Positions 53,000 to 61,707 of a stretch of DNA of 64,000 nt are shown here, in pieces (positions within the stretch are counted from its first letter, which is position 1; each line of letters opens with the position of its first letter). The notes beneath the pieces are model-generated. The model did not search any database. It worked only from the letters and a program-made list of their open reading frames with translations, and was not told the origin of the DNA. Source of the DNA: Rathayibacter sp. VKM Ac-2760 (GTDB lineage Bacteria > Actinomycetota > Actinomycetes > Actinomycetales > Microbacteriaceae); NCBI RefSeq assembly GCF_009834185.1, contig NZ_CP047173.1, positions 1,984,001 through 2,048,000 on the forward strand. Reading direction: 5' to 3'. The position numbers were made by a program, and so were the translations under genes.

Positions 53000-53959
53000 T
53001 CAGGGACCGGCGCGCCACCGGACCGGGACCGCCAGTCGGCGTCGCTCGGGGGGTGCGTCCTTCCGTCCGAGGCGGTCGATCAGCAGAGAGGCCGCGGCTC
53101 GTCCGAGCTCTTCGCCGTCGACGTCGACCGCGGGAACCCCGATCAGGCCGAGTGCGTCGACGATGGAGCGCTCGGAGCTCACGACGAGTCCTGCCGGCAC
53201 GCCACCCGACGACAGCAGCGCGTACTGCACCCCGAGCCCGAGGGCGGTCGCGTACGGCACCACGGCTGTCGCTCCGGAGCCGCGCACCGCGGCCGCGGCG
53301 CCCACCCCTGCCGCGAAAGTGGCCGGGAAGGGACCCAGCACCGTCAGCTCCGCTCCCCCGCGCCGCGCTGACTCGCGGACCGCGGCCGTGCGCTGCCGGT
53401 CCTGCCACGACCCGTCGGGGCCGCCGATGTAGAGCACGCGCTCGTGACCGTCGGCTGTGAAGCGCTCGACGAGCGCGCCGAACGCCGAGGCGGTGTCGGC
53501 GACGACGGAGGTGATCCCGTCGACCTCGCGGTCGACCAGCACGGTCGGCTTCTGCGATCCCGCGGAGAGCAGCAGCTCGTCGCTGCCGCGCGGCGCGACC
53601 ACGATGAAGCCGTCGACCTGGCGCGAGAGGCGGTCGAACGCCTCGAGCTCGCGCACCGCCTCGAGGGGGTGCACAGCCACGGTCAGTTGCAGGCCGTCCT
53701 CGTCGGCGCGGCGCTGCGCTCCCCCGATGATCGGGGTGAAGAAAGCGTTGTCGAGAGTGGGCACGACCAGCGCGACGACGCCGGTGCGGCCGCGGGCCAG
53801 CTGGCGGGCGGCGGAGTTGGGGATGAAACCGAGCTTCGCCGCGGCGCTGAGCACCCGCGCGGCCGTGTCGGGAGAGACGACTTCGGGGCGGGAGAGTGTG
53901 CGCGACGCGGTCGCCTTGGACACGCCGGCGAGGGCGGCGACGTCGGCGAGCGTGGCCAT
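53000..53959 (-). CDS. LacI-family repressor of the Pot-type importer locus
   Basis: The protein is 319 residues from the ATG at 53959 behind a GGGGG-rich ribosome site. The helix-turn-helix reads MATLADVAALAGVSKATASR, the hinge AAAKLGFIPNSAARQLA and a binding-protein-like effector domain follows. It is divergent from the ABC importer/deaminase operon; two TGCAACC dyads lie between them. The effector is likely the imported compound. Confidence 0.93.
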   Translation of the reverse strand: MATLADVAALAGVSKATASRTLSRPEVVSPDTAARVLSAAAKLGFIPNSAARQLARGRTGVVALVVPTLDNAFFTPIIGGAQRRADEDGLQLTVAVHPLEAVRELEAFDRLSRQVDGFIVVAPRGSDELLLSAGSQKPTVLVDREVDGITSVVADTASAFGALVERFTADGHERVLYIGGPDGSWQDRQRTAAVRESARRGGAELTVLGPFPATFAAGVGAAAAVRGSGATAVVPYATALGLGVQYALLSSGGVPAGLVVSSERSIVDALGLIGVPAVDVDGEELGRAAASLLIDRLGRKDAPPERRRLAVPVRWRAGP

Positions 53960-53999
53960 GGATCCCCCTTCGGCTCTCCCGTGATCATAGAGCGCCGAC

Positions 54000-54114
54000 T
54001 GCAACCGCTCGCATTCCTGATGGGCGATGACGTGCAACGCCCGAAACACAGTGTTCACATGCGCGAATCACGCCCGGTACCCTCACCGGTCTATCGTCGA
54101 TGCAACCGGTTACA
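54000..54114. promoter_or_regulatory. Two LacI-type operators before the Pot-type importer
   Basis: TGCAACCGGTTACA (54101-54114) is a dyad with one mismatch; TGCAACCGCTCGCA (54000-54013) shares its left arm. Central CCGG/CG symmetry and the position between a LacI gene and its divergent operon fit LacI operators. Confidence 0.65.
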
Positions 54115-54164
54115 TTCACCCCGCGGCCTCCTGCGCCGCTCGACGCGTCCGATCGGAGGTACTC

Positions 54165-54986
54165 GTGAGGTCGAGGACCGCTCCCCTCCTGCTCCTGCCC
54201 GGGCTGGGCTTCCTGCTGCTCTTCTTCGTCGTCCCCTCTCTGGTGATGCTCTTCGCGCCTCCCGGCACGGGTTCCCTCGAGGTCATAGCCCGCGTCGGCG
54301 AGATGCTCACCGACCCCTACGAGCTGCGCATCATCGGCCGCACGGTCGGCATCGGGCTCGTGGTCACGCTGATCTGCGTCGTCCTCGGCTTCCCGATCGC
54401 CTACCTGCTGGCGCGCTCCTCATCCCGCTGGTCCGGCGTCCTGCTGGCCCTCGCGATCTTCCCGCTGCTGCTCAGCAACGTCGTGCGCACCTTCGGCTGG
54501 CTCGTCGTGCTCGGCTCGAACGGCGCGATCGGCCAGCTGCTCGTAGGCCTGGGCATCGTGTCCGAGGCGCCGCAGCTGCTCTACACGGAGCTCGCGATCG
54601 TGCTGGGCCTGACGCAGCTCTTCCTGCCGCTCGCGATCATCTCCTGCTACTCCGCCGTCTCGCAGGTGGACGCCGGCCTCGACGACGCTGCCCGCGGACT
54701 GGGCGCGAGCCCCACCCGCACTTTCTGGGACGTGGTCGTCCCGCTCTCGCTGCCCGGAGTGGTCGTCGCGGCGACGCTGGTCTTCGCCGGCTCGGTCACC
54801 GCGTACACGACGCCCTACCTGCTCGGAGGGTCGAGCCAGCGGATGCTGAGCACCCAGCTGTTCTCCTTCTCCAGCGTCACGATCGACTGGGCCGGAGCCT
54901 CCGCCACGGCGATCGTCATGACGGTCCTGGTCTTCCTGGTCTCCGGACTCTCGTCCCTCGTCGCCCGGAAGGGAGCCGTCTCGTGA
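54165..54986 (+). CDS. ABC permease, spermidine/putrescine type (PotB-like)
   Basis: The protein is 273 residues from the GTG at 54165, which follows GGAGGT. It has about six membrane segments and the EAA loop DDAARGLGASPTRTFWDVVVP near residue 180. The stop overlaps the next start (GTGA). Pot-type permeases carry polyamines, but also other small cations and amines, so substrate remains open; the operon ends with a deaminase. Confidence 0.9.
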   Translation: MRSRTAPLLLLPGLGFLLLFFVVPSLVMLFAPPGTGSLEVIARVGEMLTDPYELRIIGRTVGIGLVVTLICVVLGFPIAYLLARSSSRWSGVLLALAIFPLLLSNVVRTFGWLVVLGSNGAIGQLLVGLGIVSEAPQLLYTELAIVLGLTQLFLPLAIISCYSAVSQVDAGLDDAARGLGASPTRTFWDVVVPLSLPGVVVAATLVFAGSVTAYTTPYLLGGSSQRMLSTQLFSFSSVTIDWAGASATAIVMTVLVFLVSGLSSLVARKGAVS

Positions 54987-55780
54987 GGACCCGCCGCCCC
55001 GTCGCCGCGTCGCTCGCGGTCGCCGGCTACGTGATCATGATCGTGCCGATCCTGTTCGTCGTCGCCACGGCCTTCACTGCCGGCTCGACGCTCCGCTTCC
55101 CGCCGGAGGGCTTCTCGTTCCGCTGGTTCGGCGAGGCGCTCTCGTACGACCCGTTCCTGGAGTCGCTGGCGACCAGCGCGCAGCTCGCCGTGCTCTCGAC
55201 GGCGATCGCCCTGCTCATCGGCATCCCCGCCACCCTGGCGATCTACCGCGGCAGGATCCCCGGCCGCTCGCTCATCGAGGGACTCTTCCTCTCGCCGCTG
55301 ATCGTTCCCGAGCTCGTCGTCGGCCTGGCGCTGTTCCAGCAGCTCGTCGTCACGCTCGACGTCGACAACGCGGCCGTACTGCTGATCGGGCACACGGCGC
55401 TCCTGCTCCCCTACGCGGTCCGCGTGACCGGCGCCTCGCTCGCCACCAGCGATCCCGCGCTCGAGGAGGCCGCGCGAGGACTCGGGGCCGGTCCTCTGCG
55501 CACCTTCTTCACGGTCACGCTCCCGGTCCTGCGCCCGGGCGTCTTCTCGGCCGCGCTGCTCGGGTTCGTGACCTCGTTCAACAACGTCCCGCTGTCGCTG
55601 CTCCTGCAGAGCCGCGACGCCAGGACCCTGCCCGTGACGATGCTCGACTACGTCCAGCAGAGCTACGACCCGATGGTCGCAGCCACGTCCACCCTCATCC
55701 TCGCGGCGACCGTCGTCATCGCGATCATCGCCGAGCGCAGCGTCGGCTTCGCACAGATCTTCGGAGGCATCAACCGATGA
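54983..55780 (+). CDS. ABC permease, spermidine/putrescine type (PotC-like)
   Basis: The protein is 265 residues from a GTG overlapping the previous stop. Six membrane segments and the EAA loop EEAARGLGAGPLRTFFTVTLP near residue 160 are seen. Its stop overlaps the ATPase start (ATGA). Confidence 0.9.
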   Translation: MRTRRPVAASLAVAGYVIMIVPILFVVATAFTAGSTLRFPPEGFSFRWFGEALSYDPFLESLATSAQLAVLSTAIALLIGIPATLAIYRGRIPGRSLIEGLFLSPLIVPELVVGLALFQQLVVTLDVDNAAVLLIGHTALLLPYAVRVTGASLATSDPALEEAARGLGAGPLRTFFTVTLPVLRPGVFSAALLGFVTSFNNVPLSLLLQSRDARTLPVTMLDYVQQSYDPMVAATSTLILAATVVIAIIAERSVGFAQIFGGINR

Positions 55781-56781
55781 GCGCAGCAGCGGAATTCGTC
55801 GACGTCAGTCAGGTCTTCGGTGACTTCACCGCGGTCGACGGAATCGACCTGGCGATCCCGGCTGGGAAGCTGACCACCCTTCTCGGGCCCAGCGGATGCG
55901 GCAAGACCACATCGCTGCGGATGCTCGCGGGCTATTCCACGCCGACCTCCGGCCAGATCTTGATCGACGGCGTCGACAGCACCCGGCTCGCCCCCGAGAA
56001 GCGCGGGCTGGGCATGGTATTCCAGTCGTACGCGCTGTTCCCGCACCTGAGCGTCGCCGAGAACGTGGGCTACGGCCTCAAGCTGCGCGGCCTCGGACGC
56101 GCCGAGCGGGCGCAGCGGGTGACGGAGAGCCTCGAGATGGTCGGGCTCGCGCACCTCGCGGCCAGCCGGCCGCGGCGCCTTTCGGGCGGTCAGCAGCAGC
56201 GCGTGGCCCTCGCCCGCGCCATCGCGATCCGCCCGCGGCTGCTCTTGCTCGACGAACCGCTGTCGAACCTCGATGCGCGGCTCCGCGTGCAGATGCGCTC
56301 CGAGATCCGCCGCATCCAGTCCGAGACGGGCCTGACCGTCGTGCTGGTCACCCACGACCAGGACGAGGCGCTCGAGATGAGCGACGAGATGGTGCTCATG
56401 CGCGCCGGGCGCATCATGCAGCAGGGTGCTCCGGCCGCGGTCTTCGGCGCTCCGGCGAACCGCTTCGTCGCCGACTTCCTCGGCTACGAGAACTTCCTCG
56501 GCCTCGCCGACGGGTCGCTCGCGACCGTGCGGCCGGAGCACCTCGCGGTGACGAGCAGCGCGGCCACCGGCTCGTCTGCCCTGTCGCTGCCCGCGGTCGT
56601 CGTCGATGTCGCGTACCGAGGGGTCGACGTGCTCGTGACGGTCGAGGCGACGGACCCCGCCGGCGATCGGGTGCGGCTCGTGTCAGACGTGCGCGCCGAC
56701 TCCGCCGCACGCGTCGCGCCCGGTGACCCCGTGATCGTCTCGGCCGCGGCTTCGCAGATCGTCGCCATCGCCCGCGACTGA
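55777..56781 (+). CDS. ABC ATPase, spermidine/putrescine type (PotA-like)
   Basis: The protein is 334 residues with Walker A GPSGCGKTT, Q-loop MVFQSYALFPHLSV, signature LSGGQQQRVALARA, Walker B LLLLDEPLSNLD and switch His VTHDQDEA. A C-terminal TOBE-type domain (residues 240-334) includes TVRPEHLAV. It pairs with the two permeases just upstream. Confidence 0.94.
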   Translation: MSAAAEFVDVSQVFGDFTAVDGIDLAIPAGKLTTLLGPSGCGKTTSLRMLAGYSTPTSGQILIDGVDSTRLAPEKRGLGMVFQSYALFPHLSVAENVGYGLKLRGLGRAERAQRVTESLEMVGLAHLAASRPRRLSGGQQQRVALARAIAIRPRLLLLDEPLSNLDARLRVQMRSEIRRIQSETGLTVVLVTHDQDEALEMSDEMVLMRAGRIMQQGAPAAVFGAPANRFVADFLGYENFLGLADGSLATVRPEHLAVTSSAATGSSALSLPAVVVDVAYRGVDVLVTVEATDPAGDRVRLVSDVRADSAARVAPGDPVIVSAAASQIVAIARD

Positions 56782-56866
56782 GCGCGGCTCCTCCCGCCCC
56801 ACCCCTCCTCCGAAGCCTCCCCTCCCCCGCAGCTCCCCTCCCCAGATCCCCTCGAAAGGAACCGCC

Positions 56867-57952
56867 ATGTCCCGCATCACTCCCCGGCGCGCCATCACCC
56901 TCACCGCCGGCGCCGTCATCGGCGCACTCGCTCTCGCCGGCTGCTCCGGCGGCTCCGACTCCGGCAGCGCGGAGGGCGCCTCCGGCACCCTCGTCGTCAG
57001 CACCTTCCCCTTCGGGGTCGAGCAGTTCCAGGAGGCGGTCATCGACCCGTTCACCGAGGCGACCGGCATCGAGGTCGAGGTCGAGACCGGCTCCAACTCC
57101 GACCGGCTGTCGCAGCTGCAGCTCGCGGGCGGCGACGACCCCGGCGTCGACGTGATGCTCATCAGCGACTACTACGCCGCGCTCGGCCAGGAGGACGACC
57201 TCTTCGAGCAGGTCGACGCGGACGCCGTCCCCGCGATCGCCGACATCGCCGACTTCGCGAAGGAGGACGTCTACCTCGGTCCGGCCTACAGCTACCAGCT
57301 CAACGGCACGCTCTACTCCACCGACGCCTTCTCGGCCGAGCAGGCCGCCGACTGGGAGCTCTACGGCGAGACCGCGAACGCCGGCCGCGTCGCGCTGCCC
57401 GACATCTCGGTCACCGCAGGCCAGCTGATGATCAGCGGAGTCGCGGCCACCTACGGCGACGGCCCCTACGACATCGACACGGCGCTCGACACCCTCTCCG
57501 GCTGGGCGCCCGGCGTGCTGCAGTTCTACAGCTCCTCCACCGAGGTCACGAACCTGCTGACCCAGGGTGAGATCACCGCCGCCGACGCCCTCAGCGGTTT
57601 CGCCACCGACCTCGTCGCCTCGGGCGAGCCGATCGGCTGGACTCCGCCCGCCACCGGCCGCTACATGGCGACCAACCGCGCGATGATCCCCGCTGGAGCC
57701 GCGAACACCGACGCCGCGGAGCAGTTCATCGACTACCTGCTCTCCGTCGAAGCGCAGACCTCCTCCGCCGAGATCGTGGGCGACCTGCCGGTGAACCTCG
57801 CCGCTCAGGTCCCGGAGTCGATCACCGCCGTCGTCGGCGACATCGCCGCCGACCCCACCGCCGCCGGCTACGAGACCCTCGACCCCACCGAGCTCGTCCC
57901 CACCCGCTCGGACTGGGTCGACCGCTTCGCCCGCGAGGTCACCGCCCAGTAG
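56867..57952 (+). CDS. Extracellular solute-binding lipoprotein (PotD-like)
   Basis: The protein is 361 residues with lipobox LAGC near residue 25. The class II binding fold shows in LVVSTFPFGVEQFQEAVIDP, the DVMLISDYYAALGQ loop and PIGWTPPATGRYMATNRAMI near residue 260. A GAAAGGA site precedes the ATG. It determines the substrate of the importer; no ligand can be read with confidence. Confidence 0.9.
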   Translation: MSRITPRRAITLTAGAVIGALALAGCSGGSDSGSAEGASGTLVVSTFPFGVEQFQEAVIDPFTEATGIEVEVETGSNSDRLSQLQLAGGDDPGVDVMLISDYYAALGQEDDLFEQVDADAVPAIADIADFAKEDVYLGPAYSYQLNGTLYSTDAFSAEQAADWELYGETANAGRVALPDISVTAGQLMISGVAATYGDGPYDIDTALDTLSGWAPGVLQFYSSSTEVTNLLTQGEITAADALSGFATDLVASGEPIGWTPPATGRYMATNRAMIPAGAANTDAAEQFIDYLLSVEAQTSSAEIVGDLPVNLAAQVPESITAVVGDIAADPTAAGYETLDPTELVPTRSDWVDRFAREVTAQ

Positions 57953-58034
57953 GCGGTGCGTCCGGGCGCGGACGCCGTGTCGCGCCCGGACACCCTCCCT
58001 CCCCGCACCACCCGCACCATCCGGAGAGATCGCC

Positions 58035-59210
58035 ATGAGCACCGAGACCGCCCCCACGACCGCCTCCGTCCCCGACGAGTGGATCCGTCGGATCCCCAAG
58101 GTCGACCTGCACTGCCACCTGATCGGCACCGTGCGCGCGAGCACGTTCGCCGAGCTCGCCCGCCGGGAGGGCCTCGCGCTGCCCGCCGACCCGGAGCGGA
58201 TCTTCGCCGACATCAACTCCCTCCCGCCCGACCCGGCTCTCTACCGCGACACCGTCGTCCCGGTGCCGCAGGACCGCTCGGCGGGCGAGCCCGACGTCTC
58301 CTACTCCCTCTTCCAGGTCTCGGAGTGGGTCGTGCAGGTGCTCCGCTCGGCGGAGGACCTCACCCGGATCGTCTACGAGGCCTTCGAGGACGCGCACCAC
58401 CGCAGCGGCACGCGCCATCTCGAGCTCTTCTTCGACGGCGTGCCCGAGCATCTCGCGGGGCTCGGGTACCGCGGCAGCATCGAGGCCTACGCCGACGGCA
58501 TCCGCGCCGCCGAGCGCGACTTCGTCATGACCGGGCGGATGATCGCCGGCATCGACCGCAGCCGCAGCGGGGAGGAAGCCCTCGCCCTCGTGCAGCAGGT
58601 CGTCGACTCCCCGCACGAGTACGTCGCCGGCATCGGCCTCGACAACCTCGAGACCGCCGGGCCGCCCGAGCGCTTCGCCGAGGCGTACGCGCTCGCCGGC
58701 CGGGCGGGACTGGGCCGCACCGCGCACTCCTCCGAGCACGCGCCCACCGCCGCGAACACGATCACCTGCCTGGACCTGCTGGGATGCGACCGCATCGACC
58801 ACGGCTACTTCGTGCTCGAGGATCCGGCGGTCGTCGAGCGGATGCGCGAGGACGGCGTCGTCTTCACCGTCGCGTCGACAACCTCCCGCCGTTCCTGGCG
58901 CCCGTGGCGCCGCGCCTCCATCCGCGCGATGCTCGACGCCGGTCTGCGCGTCACTCCCTGCTCGGACGACCCGGGCATGTTCCCGACCACCCTCGCCGAC
59001 GAGTACCGCATCGCCGCCGGTCCGATCGGGGCGACGCCCGCGCAACTGCGTGCAATGGCACTGACGGGAGTCGACGCGTCGTGGCTGCCTGCGGCGGAGA
59101 AGGCTCGACTGCACGAGGACTTCACGACCGAACTCGACGCTCTCGACACCGAGTTCGGTCTCGAGTCGACGGATGCACGTCTCCAGGACGCATCGGAAGC
59201 CGCGGACTGA
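58035..59210 (+). CDS. Adenosine-deaminase-like metal hydrolase
   Basis: This 391-residue amidohydrolase has the zinc and catalytic motifs of adenosine deaminase in order: HCH in KVDLHCHLIG near residue 31, HSSE in TAHSSEHA near 237 (His and catalytic Glu), IDHGYFV near 258, and the Asp pair in TPCSDDPGMF near 318. The usual CPxSN motif before the last part is replaced by TTSRRSWRPWRR, a basic aromatic stretch, so the substrate is probably not plain adenosine. It is last in the LacI-controlled importer operon and may deaminate the imported compound. Its end overlaps the EIIA fragment. Confidence 0.85.
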   Translation: MSTETAPTTASVPDEWIRRIPKVDLHCHLIGTVRASTFAELARREGLALPADPERIFADINSLPPDPALYRDTVVPVPQDRSAGEPDVSYSLFQVSEWVVQVLRSAEDLTRIVYEAFEDAHHRSGTRHLELFFDGVPEHLAGLGYRGSIEAYADGIRAAERDFVMTGRMIAGIDRSRSGEEALALVQQVVDSPHEYVAGIGLDNLETAGPPERFAEAYALAGRAGLGRTAHSSEHAPTAANTITCLDLLGCDRIDHGYFVLEDPAVVERMREDGVVFTVASTTSRRSWRPWRRASIRAMLDAGLRVTPCSDDPGMFPTTLADEYRIAAGPIGATPAQLRAMALTGVDASWLPAAEKARLHEDFTTELDALDTEFGLESTDARLQDASEAAD

Positions 59211-59490
59211 TTTCATCGCGATCCCGCACGCGCAGACCGCGAGCATTCACCACCCGGGTCTCGTCGTCGCCCGATTCGACGGACCGATCGAGTGGGAGAC
59301 CCTCGACGACCAGCCGATTCGGATGGCGATCGCCCTGCTCGTCCCTGTCGAGAAGGGCGGCACGACCCATCTCCGGCTGCTCTCGGGCATCGCCCGCTCT
59401 TTGATGGACGACAGCGTTCGTCGCGACCTCCTCGCCGCTGAGGATCCGGCTGCCGTCGTGGACCTCCTCAGCAGCACGCTCGACCTCTGA
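59208..59490 (+). pseudogene. C-terminal fragment of a fructose-type PTS EIIA domain
   Basis: Starting at TDFIAIPHAQTASI, with the phosphorylated His of EIIA domains, the frame continues through RMAIALLVPVEKGG and LLSGIARSLMDDSVRRDLL to a stop at 59488-59490. About 50 residues of the N-terminal half are missing; in their place the frame enters the end of the deaminase gene, where an in-frame ATG at 59173 occurs. It is a truncated, probably inactive piece of a PTS gene. Confidence 0.7.
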
Positions 59491-59492
59491 GG

Positions 59493-59660
59493 GCACGGGT
59501 CGGCGGACGGACCAGCACATCGAGGGCTTCGCGTGATTCGATCAGGCGGTAGGCCTCCGCGATGTCCGCGAGCGGCCGTTCGCGGTCGACCACGTGTCCC
59601 GGCCCCCTGCTTCCGGTCAGGACCTGCAGCAGGACCTGCTCGATCAGCGCGACGTCCGAT
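59493..59660 (-). pseudogene. C-terminal remnant of a zinc alcohol dehydrogenase
   Basis: The minus strand reads IEQVLLQVLTGSRGPGHVV, then LADIAEAYRLIESREALDVL. This matches the last 50 residues of the intact dehydrogenase at 61708-62742 (EQVLPQVLDGTIEPGRVF, LAEIAEAYRLMDSREALKVL). Nothing upstream continues the match, so it is a leftover of a second dehydrogenase gene. Confidence 0.8.
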
Positions 59661-60103
59661 GCCGTTCGATCGCGAGTCGCCTCCCGAGAAGAGGGCTGCG
59701 CGCGATGTGCTGCCGGACGGGCTCGTTGTCGGAGGTCTAGTGGCAGTAGTTGTCCAGCGGCATCACGCCGCGATCCTCGACCTCGCGCATGGGGCTCGGA
59801 CGACACTCGTTCCGGAAGGGCATGGCCGCGGCGCCGGCCCGGCTGGGGTGCCCCCGCGGAACACCTCACAGCGGAGCCTTCCGCCCCGGTCGCGGGTGGG
59901 GTTTCGTAGAAGGCCTCGGCAGCGGCGCTGGACGCGGACGTCTCCTCGTCGCCGGCGGAGTCGCGGGGAGCCTCAGCGACTCGTGGCCGGACCGCGGGAT
60001 GCTCACCGGTTCCGTCATCGGCGGGATCGGCCCGACGACCTGATGCCTGCACCGCACGTGCGCCATGACCGCCGTCTGACCCCTGATATCGGAAAGGTCT
60101 TCT
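59661..60103. other. Gene debris without a recognisable product
   Basis: On the minus strand about 59738-59830 reads REVEDRGVMPLDNYCH to a stop, which looks like the coding tail of an unknown gene. Other frames are Pro/Arg/Gly-rich shadows. I see no complete gene, so the region is best described as decayed. Confidence 0.35.
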
Positions 60104-60472
60104 ATGACTTCGTGGACTCCCCCGCTGCTCGACGCCGTCGCCGGCGCTGACGAGCTGCGCATCGGCCCGCTGCTTTCATCCAGGTCCGCGCACGTCCCCA
60201 TCTGGGTGGTGCGGGTCGACAACGCTCTCTACGTGCGCTCCTTCCGCGGTGCCGACGCGCGCTGGTACCGCCGTGTCACCTCTCGAGGCGCGGCAACAGC
60301 CGTCTCCGCAGGCCTCGCCTTCGATGTCGACATCCACCCGGTCGGCGAAGAGCTGCGAGACCGAATAGACGCCGCCTATCGTGAGAAGTACGGCCGTTAC
60401 GGCGCCGCCTACCTCACCCCGATGACGGCCAAGGCCGCCGTCGACACCACTCTCCGCCTCACTCCCCGCTGA
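60104..60472 (+). CDS. DUF2255 family protein
   Basis: The protein is 122 residues. The DUF2255 pattern is visible: VPIWVVRVDNALYVRSFRGA near residues 31-50, WYRRV directly after it and the helix REKYGRYGAAYLTPMTA. It has a split-barrel, flavin-reductase-like look; function is unknown. A GGAAAGG site lies upstream of the ATG. Confidence 0.75.
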   Translation: MTSWTPPLLDAVAGADELRIGPLLSSRSAHVPIWVVRVDNALYVRSFRGADARWYRRVTSRGAATAVSAGLAFDVDIHPVGEELRDRIDAAYREKYGRYGAAYLTPMTAKAAVDTTLRLTPR

Positions 60473-60519
60473 CGAGAGCCGATCCGAGGTCCGCGAGACG
60501 AGCGACGGGTGAGCCGCGT

Positions 60520-60792
60520 TCAGGCGCCGCGCGCGATCCGGGGAAGAGCTCCGGCCCACTCGCGCGCCAGAGCATCGAGCGAGAGGTCGAGCGCTGCCGC
60601 GAACGCTGCCACGGTTCCGAAGGCCGGGCTCGGGAGGCGGCCGGTCTCGATCTTGCGGAGGGTCTCGGGCGAGAGCCCGGCCTGCGCGGCGACCTCGTTC
60701 AACGTGCGGGCACCGCGGGCGCGCCGAAGTGACTCGCCGAGCCGGCGGCCGGCCTCGAGCTGCTCGGGAGTGAGGGGTGCGCGGACCATCAC
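60520..60792 (-). CDS. XRE-family helix-turn-helix regulator
   Basis: The protein is 90 residues with a Cro/C1-type helix-turn-helix in residues 33-70 (LNEVAAQAGLSPETLRKIETG). An AAGGAG site lies upstream; the start is GTG at 60792 or ATG at 60789. It is divergent from the methionine aminopeptidase gene, and the gap between them is filled with ATACC/GGTAT half-sites, so it likely represses that gene and itself. Confidence 0.9.
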   Translation of the reverse strand: MMVRAPLTPEQLEAGRRLGESLRRARGARTLNEVAAQAGLSPETLRKIETGRLPSPAFGTVAAFAAALDLSLDALAREWAGALPRIARGA

Positions 60793-60822
60793 GGCGGGCT
60801 CCTTCGGGTAGGCGATCGGAGT

Positions 60823-60857
60823 GGTATTTTCATACCGAAAACGGTATTATTATACCG
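60823..60857. promoter_or_regulatory. Array of four GGTAT/ATACC half-sites
   Basis: Half-sites GGTAT, ATACCG, CGGTAT and ATACCG begin at 60823, 60832, 60842 and 60852, about one helical turn apart, forming three overlapping dyads with four-base spacers (TTTC, AAAA, TATT). The last ends three bases before the ATG of the aminopeptidase gene. This is a strong candidate operator for the XRE protein. Confidence 0.8.
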
Positions 60858-60859
60858 AA

Positions 60860-61621
60860 ATGATCGAGCTGCACACTCCCGCCGAGATCGACGAGATGCG
60901 CGCGGCGGGCGCCTTCGTCCGCGACACTCTCGCCTCTCTCTCGGCCCGCGCCGAGGTCGGCATGAACCTGCTCGAGATCGAGCAGGCCGCACGCCGGGCC
61001 GTCGAGGAGCGCGGAGCCGTCTCGTGCTACTGGGACTACGCGCCGTCGTTCGGCAACGGCCCGTTCCGCAACGTGATCTGCACCTCCGTGAACGACGCCG
61101 CGCAGCACGGGCTCCCGCACGACTACCGGCTGCGAGACGGCGACGTGCTGAGCCTGGACTTCGCCGTCTCGGTCGACGGCTGGGTGGCCGATGCGGCGGT
61201 GACCACGATCGTGGGGCGGGCCGAGCGGAGCGACGTGGAGCTGATCCGCTCGACCCGCGACGCCCTCGCGGCCGGCATCGCCGCCGCCGTGCCGGGCAAC
61301 CGCGTCGGCGACCTGTCGGCCGCGATCGGCGCGGTCGCCGCCTCCGCGGGCTACCCGGTGAACCTCGAGTTCGGCGGGCACAGCGTGGGCCGGACGATGC
61401 ACGGCGACCTGCACATCCCCAACGACGGACGCGCGGGCCGCGGCTACCGCCTGCGCGCCGGGATGGTGATGGCGCTGGAGCCTTGGTGGGCGAGAACGAC
61501 ATCAGCCGTCCGGATGGACCCGGACGGCTGGACGGTGCGTTCGGCCGATGGGAGCCGTGCGGCACACACGGAGCACACGCTCGCGATCACGGAGGACGGG
61601 CCACTCGTACTGACGGCATGA
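60860..61621 (+). CDS. map: Type I methionine aminopeptidase
   Basis: This 253-residue enzyme removes N-terminal Met. The active-site residues are present: His in NDAAQHGLP, the metal Asp pair in LDFAVSVDGWVADAAV, His in GGHSVGRTMHG and the two Glu in MALEPW and AHTEHTL. It starts MIELHTPAEIDEMRAAG, the usual start of the family. The ATG is three bases after an operator half-site, with no room for a ribosome site, so the mRNA is probably leaderless or very short-leadered. Pairing with a dedicated XRE regulator suggests an inducible second copy rather than the housekeeping enzyme. Confidence 0.92.
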   Translation: MIELHTPAEIDEMRAAGAFVRDTLASLSARAEVGMNLLEIEQAARRAVEERGAVSCYWDYAPSFGNGPFRNVICTSVNDAAQHGLPHDYRLRDGDVLSLDFAVSVDGWVADAAVTTIVGRAERSDVELIRSTRDALAAGIAAAVPGNRVGDLSAAIGAVAASAGYPVNLEFGGHSVGRTMHGDLHIPNDGRAGRGYRLRAGMVMALEPWWARTTSAVRMDPDGWTVRSADGSRAAHTEHTLAITEDGPLVLTA

Positions 61622-61665
61622 CGTGCCGGCTGGTGTCCCGCCCGTGCTCGGCTGACGGGGAACGA

Positions 61666-61697
61666 CGAATGCCCTGCCGAGTACGGCAGGGCATTCG
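61666..61697. terminator. Bidirectional terminator between map and the alcohol dehydrogenase
   Basis: CGAATGCCCTGCCG-AGTA-CGGCAGGGCATTCG is a perfect 14-base stem with a 4-base loop between two convergent genes. Confidence 0.92.
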
Positions 61698-61707
61698 ATG
61701 TGTGGGC

